DNA of 5,493 bases from Bryobacterales bacterium (GTDB lineage: Bacteria; Cyanobacteriota; Vampirovibrionia; Obscuribacterales; Obscuribacteraceae): NCBI GenBank assembly GCA_903970295.1, contig CAJCHQ010000596.1, positions 1 through 5,493 of the forward strand. The letters are read 5' to 3'. Made by a program: the position numbers and the translations under genes. Under the pieces are notes generated by a model. The model was given only the letters and a program-made list of their open reading frames with translations. It was not told where the DNA came from and ran no database searches. This document shows, in pieces, positions 1 through 5,493 of this stretch; position 1 is the stretch's first letter; each line of letters starts with the position of its first letter.

Positions 1-203
1 AGTTTGTCTTGAGTGATAAATCCTTTATCGACGGAGCTTTTGCCCATTTTGTCGATGCCGGCTAAGCCTTTTTTTAGAGACTCTGCCGATATATCGTAAA
101 GATGCACCTTGGCGTTTGTTTTAGTGGCCACGAGATAGGCGATTGCCGATCCCATAAAACCGCTGCCAGCCATGAACACGGTCTTTATATCAGCGGCGCT
201 CAT
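1..203 (-). CDS. 3-hydroxyacyl-CoA dehydrogenase family protein, N-terminal part (cut by window edge)
   Basis: The first 67 codons are visible; the rest lies beyond the left edge. The protein begins MSAADIKTVFMAGSGFMG, a beta strand followed by the GxGxxG dinucleotide-binding loop (G13, G15, G18) with the FMGSAIA helix start typical of the 3-hydroxyacyl-CoA dehydrogenase NAD-binding domain. Asp37, at the end of the second strand (HLYDIS), is the acidic residue expected for NAD preference. The following stretch (SLKKGLAGIDKM...KGFITQ) matches the family's usual helix and 'G-x-I-T' segment. Such enzymes oxidise 3-hydroxyacyl-CoA to 3-oxoacyl-CoA in beta-oxidation or butyrate metabolism. A short 3-hydroxybutyryl-CoA dehydrogenase is likely, but a longer FadB-like fusion cannot be excluded from this fragment. 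A GGAG lies about 11 nt before the ATG, a rather long spacing. The gene starts 31 nt after the small ORF at 235-441 and points away from the carboxylase gene. Confidence 0.85.
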   Translation of the reverse strand, partial: MSAADIKTVFMAGSGFMGSAIAYLVATKTNAKVHLYDISAESLKKGLAGIDKMGKSSVDKGFITQDK

Positions 204-234
204 TAAAAATCGGTCTCCGATTCGGTGGCTCTGT

Positions 235-441
235 TCACTGTGCGTTTGAGTTTGGATGTCGAGTGCCAACGGCGAGAAACTCTGTAAAGTTGCGCCCGGC
301 GCACTGAGGGCAATACGCCAAGATCGTACCATTCTCAAGAAGGAAGCAACCCGGTATATGCAACAGTGTGAAAACTGTTTGCTGGGCGCAATGCGTCTGG
401 CAGTCTAGCCTGCCCGGATTGCCGAGAAGACGGACTTTCAT
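235..441 (-). CDS. Small cysteine-rich protein (68 aa), possible zinc ribbon, function unknown
   Basis: I do not recognise this protein. It has five cysteines: a CxxxC pair at residues 14 and 18 (DCQTHC), a lone Cys32 and a CxxC pair at 44 and 47 (YCPQC). Two spaced pairs of this kind would suit a small zinc-binding ribbon. The middle (residues 24-45) alternates hydrophobic strands with an NGT turn, as in a folded beta protein, and codon choice looks like that of the neighbouring genes. It ends 31 nt before the dehydrogenase start on the same strand, so the two could form an operon. Against it: there is no Shine-Dalgarno sequence, and an in-frame stop just upstream leaves ATG 441 as the only ATG. 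A -10-like TAGAAT lies 8 nt before the ATG, which would fit a leaderless message. It could still be a chance ORF; homologues would settle it. Confidence 0.45.
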   Translation of the reverse strand: MKVRLLGNPGRLDCQTHCAQQTVFTLLHIPGCFLLENGTILAYCPQCAGRNFTEFLAVGTRHPNSNAQ

Positions 442-449
442 TTTAGGAG

Positions 450-455
450 ATTCTA
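450..455 (-). promoter_or_regulatory. Possible -10 box for a leaderless transcript of the small ORF
   Basis: On the minus strand TAGAAT matches the sigma-70 -10 consensus at five of six positions. Its downstream edge is 8 nt from the ATG at 441, putting the predicted transcript start about 2 nt before the start codon. That would explain the missing ribosome site. No convincing -35 box sits 15-18 nt upstream, so this is weak. Confidence 0.28.
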
Positions 456-506
456 ATTACGAATAAGTCGTGAATGACTCGTATTGCCCTTACTCTTATG
501 GAGTTT

Positions 507-527
507 TGAGAACTAATTTAGTTTTCA
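507..527. promoter_or_regulatory. Near-perfect 21-bp palindrome, candidate repressor operator
   Basis: The left arm TGAGAACTAA and right arm TTAGTTTTCA are reverse complements at nine of ten positions around a central T at 517; the only mismatch is G510 opposite T524. Size and symmetry suit the binding site of a dimeric helix-turn-helix regulator such as a TetR- or MarR-type protein. It ends 31 bp before the carboxylase ATG, where a repressor could block transcription, and it lies in the region shared with the divergent dehydrogenase side. A hairpin in the mRNA leader is the alternative, but the stem is AT-rich and lacks a U-tract, so it is not a terminator. Confidence 0.5.
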
Positions 528-558
528 GTAAGTCACAGTTCATGTTGGGTCATTAAAG

Positions 559-2553
559 ATGTTTACGAAAGTGCTGATCGCTAACCGAGGTGAAATTGCT
601 CTGCGTGTGATCACCGCATGCCGCGAGCTCGGTGTGAAAACAGTGGCCATTTTTTCAGAGGCCGATCAAAATAGCCGACATGTTGCGGTGGCCGATGAGT
701 GTTACAAACTGGAGGGACAGCCGGGTCGCGTTTATCTCGACATCGCTCAGATTGTCGAACTTGCCATCAGATCTGGCGCGCAGGCGGTACATCCGGGCTA
801 CGGTTTTCTTTCCGAGAACGGAGATTTTGCCGAAGCCTGTGCCAAAGCGGGTTTAGTTTTTATCGGGCCCAAGCCTGACGTGATTCGCAAGATGGGCTCC
901 AAGGTCGAGGCCAGACGCAGAATGGAATCTGCGCTTGTTCCGGTTGTTCCCGGTACGACCGACCCTGTCAAAACAGTCGAAGAAGTAAAAAAGCTTGGCA
1001 TCAAATTTGGTTATCCACTGGCGATCAAGGCTAGTGCCGGTGGTGGTGGCAGAGGCTTAAAGGTTGTGCGCTCTGAAGCGGATGTAGATTCTGCTCTGGC
1101 GTCAGCACAACGCGAGGGCGAAAGTTATTTCGGCAGTGGCGAAGTCTATGTCGAGAAATATCTGGACCATCCCCACCATATAGAAGTTCAGGTCCTGGGC
1201 GACGAACACGGCGAAGTCGTGCATTTAGGAGAGCGTGATTGTTCGAGTCAAAGGCGCCATCAAAAATTAGTCGAAGAGACGCCGGCACCTATCCTGCAAC
1301 CGGCAGTGCGGGACAAACTTTTGCAAGCCGCAGTGCGAGGAGCGGCTGCACTCAACTACACATCCGCCGGTACTCTCGAGTTTCTCGTGTCAGGAGACGA
1401 ATTCTATTTTCTGGAAGTGAATACACGCGTGCAAGTTGAACACCCGATTACAGAAATGGTGACGGGCATAGATATCGTCAAGGAACAGATTCGTGTAGCC
1501 TGCGGCATGCCCTTGTCCTTCAAGCAAGCGGATGTTCAGCCTCGCGGTCATGCGATCGAGTTTCGCATCAATGCCGAAGATCCGTTCAAGAATTTTATGC
1601 CCAGCCCTGGCACCATATCTGGTTACAGTGAGCCGCGCCTGCCCTGGTTGAGGATTGACTCCTCCTGTTATGCTGGTTACCAGGTTCTTCCTTTCTATGA
1701 CTCACTGCTGGCCAAAATGATCGTTTGGGGCCGTGATCGCGAAGAAGCGATCGCCCGCGGACTTGTGGCTTTGCGCGATTATCGAATCGAGGGAGTGTCC
1801 ACGACTATTCCTTTTCACATAGCTATTTTGCAGGATGAAACATTTCGAGCCGGGGAAGTCGACACCAAATATGTCGAAGCCATTTTCATGAAGAAATTTC
1901 CTCAAGATTTTGGCCAGAAGGCAGCAAATGGAATTGCGGGCGCGGCAGGAGTAGCGGGCACAGGAACCGCGGCAGCGGGGGCGGATCAAAACGAGCCAGC
2001 GACTAAAGAAAAGTTACCGACTAGAACTTTCGAAGTCGAAGTCAATCAAAAGCAATTCAAAATTCTGGTCAGCGAAGTCGTTGATTCGAATGCTGCCGGG
2101 GCGAACACAAACGTAACCGCGAACGCAAGCCTAGCCGCGAACACATCGGACAGTGCCCCAGCCGCTGCAGCATCGATCGTGCAAAATGGGTCTCGCCATC
2201 CGGTCATGGCTTCCCAATCCGGTGGCGGGGGTAATCGGCAAGAATTAGGCGCACGGCCTTCCCTGGCTCGAGCGAATGCATCGAATGCCAGAGCCGCTAA
2301 GTCAGCCCTTCTCTCCTCGAGCAGAATCGACCAGAGCGGTGCGGTGAAGGCGGCGATGCCAGGATTGATCAAGCAGATATTCGTAAAAGATGGTGACGTC
2401 GTCGATTCGGGCGCTAAGCTCTTGATTCTGGAAGCGATGAAAATGGAATCCGAAGTGCTTGCCGACCGTGGTGGCAAAGTTTCTAATCTCTCGGTTAAAG
2501 TCGGAGACACTGTAGAAACCGGTGCCCAATTTTTGATTTTGCAAACTGTATAG
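559..2553 (+). CDS. Acyl-CoA carboxylase alpha-type subunit: biotin carboxylase fused to biotin carboxyl carrier protein
   Basis: This cytoplasmic 664-residue protein carboxylates its own biotin with ATP and bicarbonate and hands the carboxyl group to a separate carboxyltransferase. Residues 1 to about 450 form a full biotin carboxylase: the N-terminal FTKVLIANRGEIA, the ATP-grasp glycine loop (Lys157, GGGG 161-164), the ERDCSSQRRHQK block (Cys228, His234, Lys236), and the EVNTRVQVEH block (Glu274, Glu286, Asn288, Arg290, Glu294), plus Arg336. All sit two residues below the Escherichia coli AccC numbering, so no catalytic residue is missing. Residues 595-664 are a biotinyl domain with EAMKM and Lys628 as the biotin site. 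Between them, 455-594 is mostly Ala/Gly/Asn/Ser linker with one ordered strand pair (490-507); I see no BT domain as in propionyl- or methylcrotonyl-CoA carboxylase alpha subunits. The start fits the family N-terminus, though only a weak AAAG precedes it. Substrate (acetyl-, propionyl- or other acyl-CoA) is undetermined because no carboxyltransferase is present. Confidence 0.95.
   Translation: MFTKVLIANRGEIALRVITACRELGVKTVAIFSEADQNSRHVAVADECYKLEGQPGRVYLDIAQIVELAIRSGAQAVHPGYGFLSENGDFAEACAKAGLVFIGPKPDVIRKMGSKVEARRRMESALVPVVPGTTDPVKTVEEVKKLGIKFGYPLAIKASAGGGGRGLKVVRSEADVDSALASAQREGESYFGSGEVYVEKYLDHPHHIEVQVLGDEHGEVVHLGERDCSSQRRHQKLVEETPAPILQPAVRDKLLQAAVRGAAALNYTSAGTLEFLVSGDEFYFLEVNTRVQVEHPITEMVTGIDIVKEQIRVACGMPLSFKQADVQPRGHAIEFRINAEDPFKNFMPSPGTISGYSEPRLPWLRIDSSCYAGYQVLPFYDSLLAKMIVWGRDREEAIARGLVALRDYRIEGVSTTIPFHIAILQDETFRAGEVDTKYVEAIFMKKFPQDFGQKAANGIAGAAGVAGTGTAAAGADQNEPATKEKLPTRTFEVEVNQKQFKILVSEVVDSNAAGANTNVTANASLAANTSDSAPAAAASIVQNGSRHPVMASQSGGGGNRQELGARPSLARANASNARAAKSALLSSSRIDQSGAVKAAMPGLIKQIFVKDGDVVDSGAKLLILEAMKMESEVLADRGGKVSNLSVKVGDTVETGAQFLILQTV
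2101..2154 (+). repeat. Three imperfect 18-bp repeats inside the carboxylase linker
   Basis: The element GCGAACRCA recurs at 2101, 2119 and 2137, exactly 18 bp apart, so each unit encodes six residues in frame: ANTNVT, ANASLA, ANTSDS (residues 515-532). The second half of each unit has diverged. The pattern suggests growth of the disordered linker by in-frame duplication without harm to the enzyme. Confidence 0.6.
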
Positions 2554-2557
2554 GGGA
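2551..2557 (+). promoter_or_regulatory. Ribosome binding site of ispF overlapping the carboxylase stop codon
   Basis: TAGGGGA contains the carboxylase stop codon TAG and a purine-rich GGGGA that ends a few bases before the ispF ATG at 2561. The overlap implies one transcript and possibly translational coupling of the two genes. Confidence 0.6.
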
Positions 2558-2560
2558 ATC

Positions 2561-3040
2561 ATGAGAATCGGTCAGGGATTTGATATTCACAGATTGGTCG
2601 AAGGTCGCAAGCTGGTTCTTGGCGGCATCGAGATTCCTTTCGAAAAAGGACTGCTCGGGCACTCGGACGGTGATGTCTTGACGCACGCAATTATCGACGC
2701 ATTGCTCGGTGCCTCTGGTTTGGGCGATATAGGCACACATTTTCCAACCGACGATAAAGCGCATGAAGGCGCCTATAGCATCAATTTGCTGAGCAAAGTG
2801 GCAGGGTTGGTGAAGACTGAAAATTACCAGATAGTGAACATCGACGCCACGGTTCTCTGTGAAAAACCAAAACTCTCTCACGCTTACGAATCGATTCGAG
2901 TGAAATTGTCGGCCGCCCTCAGTCTGCCCTATCATCTGGTCAGCGTCAAAGCCAAAACGATGGAAGGGCTCGGTGAAATCGGACGCGGCGAAGCGATTGC
3001 CGCGCAAGCAATTGCCCTCATAGATACGATCAAGTTCTAG
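2561..3040 (+). CDS. ispF: 2-C-methyl-D-erythritol 2,4-cyclodiphosphate synthase
   Basis: IspF converts 4-diphosphocytidyl-2-C-methyl-D-erythritol 2-phosphate to 2-C-methyl-D-erythritol 2,4-cyclodiphosphate with release of CMP, the fifth step of the cytoplasmic MEP isoprenoid pathway; the family works as a homotrimer. The 159-residue length is normal. The metal ligands Asp8, His10 (GFDIH) and His42 (DVLTH) are present, as are His34 and Asp56 (GLGDIGTHFP) and the C-terminal signature AKTMEGLGEIGRGE with Thr133 and Glu135; numbering coincides with the E. coli enzyme. It starts 7 bp after the carboxylase gene with a good ribosome site, so it is probably co-transcribed, an unusual pairing since ispF often sits with ispD. 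The stop codon is part of a sequence that recurs in the tandem repeat just downstream. No other MEP gene lies in the window. Confidence 0.98.
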   Translation: MRIGQGFDIHRLVEGRKLVLGGIEIPFEKGLLGHSDGDVLTHAIIDALLGASGLGDIGTHFPTDDKAHEGAYSINLLSKVAGLVKTENYQIVNIDATVLCEKPKLSHAYESIRVKLSAALSLPYHLVSVKAKTMEGLGEIGRGEAIAAQAIALIDTIKF

Positions 3041-3100
3041 GCATACGCTTCAGATTCTAGGCATACGCTCCAGATTCTCGGCATACGCTCCAGATTCTCG
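3035..3100. repeat. 20-bp tandem repeat, three copies plus partial, between convergent genes
   Basis: Units at 3041-3060, 3061-3080 and 3081-3100 read GCATACGCTYCAGATTCTMG. Copies two and three are identical; copy one differs at two positions (T for C at 3050, A for C at 3059). The TTCTAG at 3035-3040, which holds the ispF stop codon, equals the end of a unit, and the last ispF codons (ATACG...TTCTAG, 3024-3040) look like a degenerate extra copy. The array nearly fills the 66-bp gap before the M20 peptidase stop. It has no strong internal hairpin and no T-run, so it is not an evident terminator; too few and too closely packed for CRISPR. Confidence 0.85.
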
Positions 3101-3106
3101 TTCTTG

Positions 3107-4480
3107 TTAGGCCTTCATCTTCGAGAGCAGCTCGAAATAGGTGATGAACATCTGGATGCCACCACCGGCTTGTTGCCAATCAAAGTTTTCATTGATGGCA
3201 TGATAGCCATGCTCGGGCAACGAAAGTCCAAGGAACGTTATCGGCACTTGCAAAACATCATTCATGCTGACGACCGCTCCAATCGAGCCGCCCTCTCTGG
3301 TGAAAGCCGGCTGTTGGCCGAAAGCTTTGACCATCGCTTCAGCCGCCGCTTTAGCGAATGGACCATCGAATTGGCCTGAGTACGGTCGCAGGGTGCCGGC
3401 TCCTACGACTTCGCAATCGGGGCATTTCGCTTTGACGAATTTAGTGAAGAGGGCAAGGATTTTTTCCGGATCTTGATTCGGTACCAGGCGCATACTGATC
3501 TTTGCTTCCGCTTCGTGGGGAACTATTGTTTTTACCCCGGTGCCGCTGTAACCGCCGACGATACCGTGCACCTCGAAGGTCGGATGGGCCCAGATGCGCT
3601 GCGAGCCATCTCTTGCATCATCGGTGCGCAAGGAATGCAATTCATGGGCCTTTTTGAAATAGTTGATATCGAAGCCCGAGCTGACGAAATTGTCGCTTTC
3701 GCTCTGGCTCAACTTCGGCACATCGTCGTAGAAGCCGGGAATGTGCACATGTCCGGTGCGCGCGTCATAGCATTCGGAAATCAGCTGACATAGTTCGCCG
3801 ATCGGATTTCTGGCTAAACCACCAGTGGTGCCTGAATGAACATCTTTGGCTCCGGTTTTGAGTTTGACCAATACTCCCTGCAGCCCGCGCAAGCCGTATG
3901 GAATTGCCGGTTTGTCGCGCGACACCCAGATCGTGTCAGAGACCACGACTGAGTCGGTTTTAAGCTTTTCTTTGTTAGCTTTGAGGAAACCCTCAAAAGA
4001 GGGGCTGCCGTTTTCTTCTTCCAATTCCCAGATGAACTTGATGTTGAGCGGGATTTTGTTTTCGTGCGCGTATTTAGCCGCATATAAAACTGCCAGAGCC
4101 GGTCCTTTATCGTCGGTGGTGCCGCGTCCGCGGTAAACTCCGTCCTCTACCGACATGTGGAAAGGTGGTGACTGCCATTCGCTGGGATCGGCTGGCTGCA
4201 CATCGATGTGGTTGTAGACCGTCACTGTTGGGTGTTTTGGATCGCTGACGAGTTCCCCGATAATGACCGGATAGCCTTTGGTCTGGACGATTTCAGCTTT
4301 GGCGCCCGCTTGTTTCAAGAGCTCACAGGCTTTTTCGCCTGCGCGGATCACATCTTTGCTGAAGGCCGGATCCATACTCACGCTTGGAATATCGACCAGA
4401 ACCTTGAGTGCGGCTTCGTATTCGCTGCGCACTGAAGTGGCGTACTCGCTCAAGCGGTCAATGCTGATATCGACTGTCAT
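3107..4480 (-). CDS. M20 family metallopeptidase (dipeptidase/carnosinase type)
   Basis: A cytoplasmic (no signal peptide) zinc-type peptidase of 457 residues, the usual length for dinuclear M20 dipeptidases that cut dipeptides or trim peptide N-termini. Visible motifs in order: YNHIDVQP (metal ligand His91, Asp93), GRGTTDDKGP (bridging Asp123), ELEEENGS (general base Glu155, ligand Glu156), VVSDTIW (ligand Asp182), GLRGL, DVHSG (His215 at the start of the dimerisation lid domain), GGYSGTGVKTIVP, REGGSIG, and EHGYHAINEN with the last ligand His near residue 427. By analogy with human CN2 and carnosinase all metal ligands are present. The start at 4480 has a clear GGAG 8 nt upstream; a longer frame to 4597 exists, but its ATG lies upstream of the transcript start predicted from the promoter at 4601-4629, and its extra residues look non-coding. 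Exact substrate unknown. It converges on ispF. Confidence 0.93.
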   Translation of the reverse strand: MTVDISIDRLSEYATSVRSEYEAALKVLVDIPSVSMDPAFSKDVIRAGEKACELLKQAGAKAEIVQTKGYPVIIGELVSDPKHPTVTVYNHIDVQPADPSEWQSPPFHMSVEDGVYRGRGTTDDKGPALAVLYAAKYAHENKIPLNIKFIWELEEENGSPSFEGFLKANKEKLKTDSVVVSDTIWVSRDKPAIPYGLRGLQGVLVKLKTGAKDVHSGTTGGLARNPIGELCQLISECYDARTGHVHIPGFYDDVPKLSQSESDNFVSSGFDINYFKKAHELHSLRTDDARDGSQRIWAHPTFEVHGIVGGYSGTGVKTIVPHEAEAKISMRLVPNQDPEKILALFTKFVKAKCPDCEVVGAGTLRPYSGQFDGPFAKAAAEAMVKAFGQQPAFTREGGSIGAVVSMNDVLQVPITFLGLSLPEHGYHAINENFDWQQAGGGIQMFITYFELLSKMKA

Positions 4481-4600
4481 TTTCTTTCTCCACTTGTATA
4501 TTCGGGGAGTGCGAGCGCCTCCGATAGCATCTTGTTGACCGCGGTTTCTCGAGCTTTGCAGCTGAGATGACGGGCGGACGAACGCTCTTTCTCGCATATA

Positions 4601-4629
4601 AATATAGCAAGGGCTTACGTTTATGTCTT
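4601..4629 (-). promoter_or_regulatory. Sigma-70-type promoter of the M20 peptidase gene
   Basis: On the minus strand the -35 box AAGACA (4624-4629, four of six consensus bases) and the -10 box TATATT (4601-4606, five of six) are separated by exactly 17 bp. Transcription would start near 4594, leaving a leader of about 114 nt before the ATG at 4480. The -35 box sits a few bases past the stop codon of the upstream thioredoxin-like gene, so the peptidase can be transcribed independently of it. The leader contains a small AGCT-GCAA-AGCT hairpin but no riboswitch I can recognise. Confidence 0.5.
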
Positions 4630-4633
4630 AATC

Positions 4634-5197
4634 TTATGTCGAAGCGAGCACGGCTTGAATGGAATCTCCTAGAGTTTTCTTGAGATTGGGAACATAGCCG
4701 ACAATGCGGGCTGCCTCATTTAATTTATCGGGATCTCTGGTATCCAGTATCGAGATCGACGGATACTGGATGCCAAGCCGTTTTGCCAGACCAAGGGCGG
4801 CCAGGTCCTGGTTTGGATCGGCATGCAAAAACACTGCCTTACTGGCTGCCGTGCCAAGTTGCATTGAATTCAGCTCTTGCTGCATAATTTCGGAATACTG
4901 CCCTTTTTGGGTGAAAACCACGACTAACGGCTGGTGTGTCGCGAACGCATGCTGGTAAGCGTCGGTTGTGTTGTTGTGAAAAATTAGTTTGTGTTCGAGT
5001 GACGCTTCCCCAGGTTTTACCGCATCCAGAGGTTGTGATGCGAAGGCGCGGTTGTCTGTCGCAATGGCAATCTGGCGATCGTTGACTCCGTTTGCGATAT
5101 ACGGTGGGGACCAGTATTCGCTGGCATCAAACTGTGCAGCAGTTGGCTTGCCTTTCAAATCTTCCGGTTGTCGAAATCGTGGCGATTCGAAGGTCAT
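4634..5197 (-). CDS. Thioredoxin-fold protein lacking cysteines, function unknown
   Basis: Residues 75-187 follow a thioredoxin-like order: an N-terminal helix (TTDAYQHAFATHQ), a hydrophobic strand (PLVVVF 90-95), a loop and helix where the CxxC motif normally sits (QKGQYSEIM), a strand (KAVFLHADP), a helix (AALGLAKRLGI), a tyrosine-proline turn before a strand (YPSISIL, Pro146 in the cis-proline place), then RIVGYVP and a last helix. No cysteine occurs in the whole 187 residues, so it cannot be a disulfide reductase; a binding or structural role is more likely. Residues 1-74 are polar and unrecognised. There is no signal peptide or membrane segment. I chose the ATG at 5197 because GGGGGA precedes it at good spacing; an in-frame ATG at 5248 would add 17 residues with a weaker site. 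A TATAGA at 5253-5258 could be the -10 box, starting transcription at about 5246, which also favours the shorter form. The fold call rests on pattern only. Confidence 0.72.
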   Translation of the reverse strand: MTFESPRFRQPEDLKGKPTAAQFDASEYWSPPYIANGVNDRQIAIATDNRAFASQPLDAVKPGEASLEHKLIFHNNTTDAYQHAFATHQPLVVVFTQKGQYSEIMQQELNSMQLGTAASKAVFLHADPNQDLAALGLAKRLGIQYPSISILDTRDPDKLNEAARIVGYVPNLKKTLGDSIQAVLAST

Positions 5198-5306
5198 CTT
5201 TTCCCCCAGCGGAAAGACAATTGAAAATGTATCGGTGTGGCGATGCATAAGGTCTATACATCCCCAATGTTTTTTCGACAGGAAACCGAAACGTTTTTTG
5301 TTTAAT

Positions 5307-5493
5307 CTAAACGCGCGCAGCTGGCGCCCTTTCGGACATTGTCAAGTTAATTCCGCGGCTAGCCAGTTCTGCCAGAAAGAGCTTCACCGGCACCGAAGTT
5401 TCTTGTCTGAGCACGCCCCGTTCAGCGATATCTCCGCGAGCGATCATCTGGGCGATAATCGAGAGCGGAAACGCAGTCATGCGCATCATCGCT
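5307..5493 (-). CDS. Saccharopine dehydrogenase-like protein, C-terminal part (cut by window edge)
   Basis: Only the last 61 or so codons are visible; the frame is open to the right edge, so the internal ATG codons near 5480-5489 are not the real start. The segment RMTAFPLSIIAQMIARGDI, followed by GVL and then VPVKLFLAELASRGINL, resembles the C-terminus of saccharopine dehydrogenase / carboxynorspermidine dehydrogenase-type proteins, where a 'T-x-F/Y-P-x-x-I-A-x-M' helix and a final 'FLxELxxRGI' helix are typical. Members are NAD(P)-dependent oxidoreductases of lysine or polyamine metabolism, but the fragment lacks the nucleotide-binding domain, so the substrate cannot be assigned. About 109 bp separate its stop from the chosen start of the thioredoxin-like gene, and no terminator is evident between them, so co-transcription is possible. 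Confidence 0.62.
   Translation of the reverse strand, partial: AMMRMTAFPLSIIAQMIARGDIAERGVLRQETSVPVKLFLAELASRGINLTMSERAPAARV

Noticed and set aside
444..449. AGGAGA on the plus strand as a ribosome site for a leader peptide
   Set aside because: No ATG, GTG or TTG follows at a usable distance with an open frame of meaningful length.
458..483. Imperfect inverted repeat TACGA...TCGTA in the divergent region
   Set aside because: The arms are interrupted by a four-base bulge and match only over short stretches; not better than chance.
1747..1754. GCGATCGC, the cyanobacterial HIP1 palindrome
   Set aside because: I found only one copy in 5.5 kb; HIP1-rich genomes carry many, so it says nothing on lineage.
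2046..2510. 154-residue minus-strand open frame opposite the carboxylase linker
   Set aside because: Composition mirrors the Ala/Asn-rich linker on the other strand; no ribosome site or recognisable domain.
2495..3007. 170-residue open frame on the minus strand across the carboxylase end and ispF
   Set aside because: It lies opposite two certain genes, shows no family motif, and arises from the codon bias of the plus-strand genes.
3041..3100. CRISPR-like array
   Set aside because: Units abut directly with no spacers, so this is a simple tandem repeat.
3473..3793. 106-residue plus-strand open frame inside the M20 peptidase gene
   Set aside because: Antisense shadow of a gene with complete catalytic motifs.
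5266..5302. TTTCG/CGAAA hairpin followed by a T-run, looking like a terminator
   Set aside because: The T-run is on the plus strand, but the gene ending here is on the minus strand, and the stem is only five base pairs.

Overview
The window comes from a free-standing bacterial chromosome segment with roughly balanced base composition. All genes are ordinary bacterial housekeeping or accessory metabolism. I see no phage, plasmid, insertion-sequence or CRISPR signature. The MEP-pathway gene ispF excludes most archaea and animals. The lineage cannot be fixed from this sequence; a cyanobacteria-related non-photosynthetic group such as Melainabacteria/Vampirovibrionia is only a guess.

Layout, left to right. 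(1) The minus-strand 5' end of a 3-hydroxyacyl-CoA dehydrogenase-type gene runs off the left edge. It is preceded by a small cysteine-rich ORF on the same strand. (2) A divergent control region (about 442-558) carries a near-perfect 21-bp palindrome just upstream of (3) a plus-strand gene for a one-chain biotin carboxylase/biotin carrier protein, the energising subunit of an acyl-CoA carboxylase. (4) ispF follows 7 bp later with its ribosome site overlapping the carboxylase stop codon, so the two look co-transcribed. (5) Three copies of a 20-bp tandem repeat fill the short convergent gap after ispF. (6) A minus-strand M20 metallopeptidase (dipeptidase type) has a recognisable promoter whose position corrects its start. 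(7) A minus-strand thioredoxin-fold protein has no cysteine. (8) The minus-strand C-terminus of a saccharopine-dehydrogenase-like protein runs off the right edge.

The first half is thematically linked. A 3-hydroxyacyl-CoA dehydrogenase and an acyl-CoA carboxylase alpha-type subunit are divergently transcribed around a shared regulator-like site, which suggests coordinated short-chain acyl-CoA metabolism. No carboxyltransferase subunit lies in the window, so the carboxylase substrate stays open. The right half holds unrelated minus-strand genes, probably with separate promoters. No intrinsic terminator could be supported anywhere. I do not see a clearly new biological system; the best leads are the divergent operator, the small cysteine-rich ORF, the unusual carboxylase linker and the cysteine-less thioredoxin-like protein.
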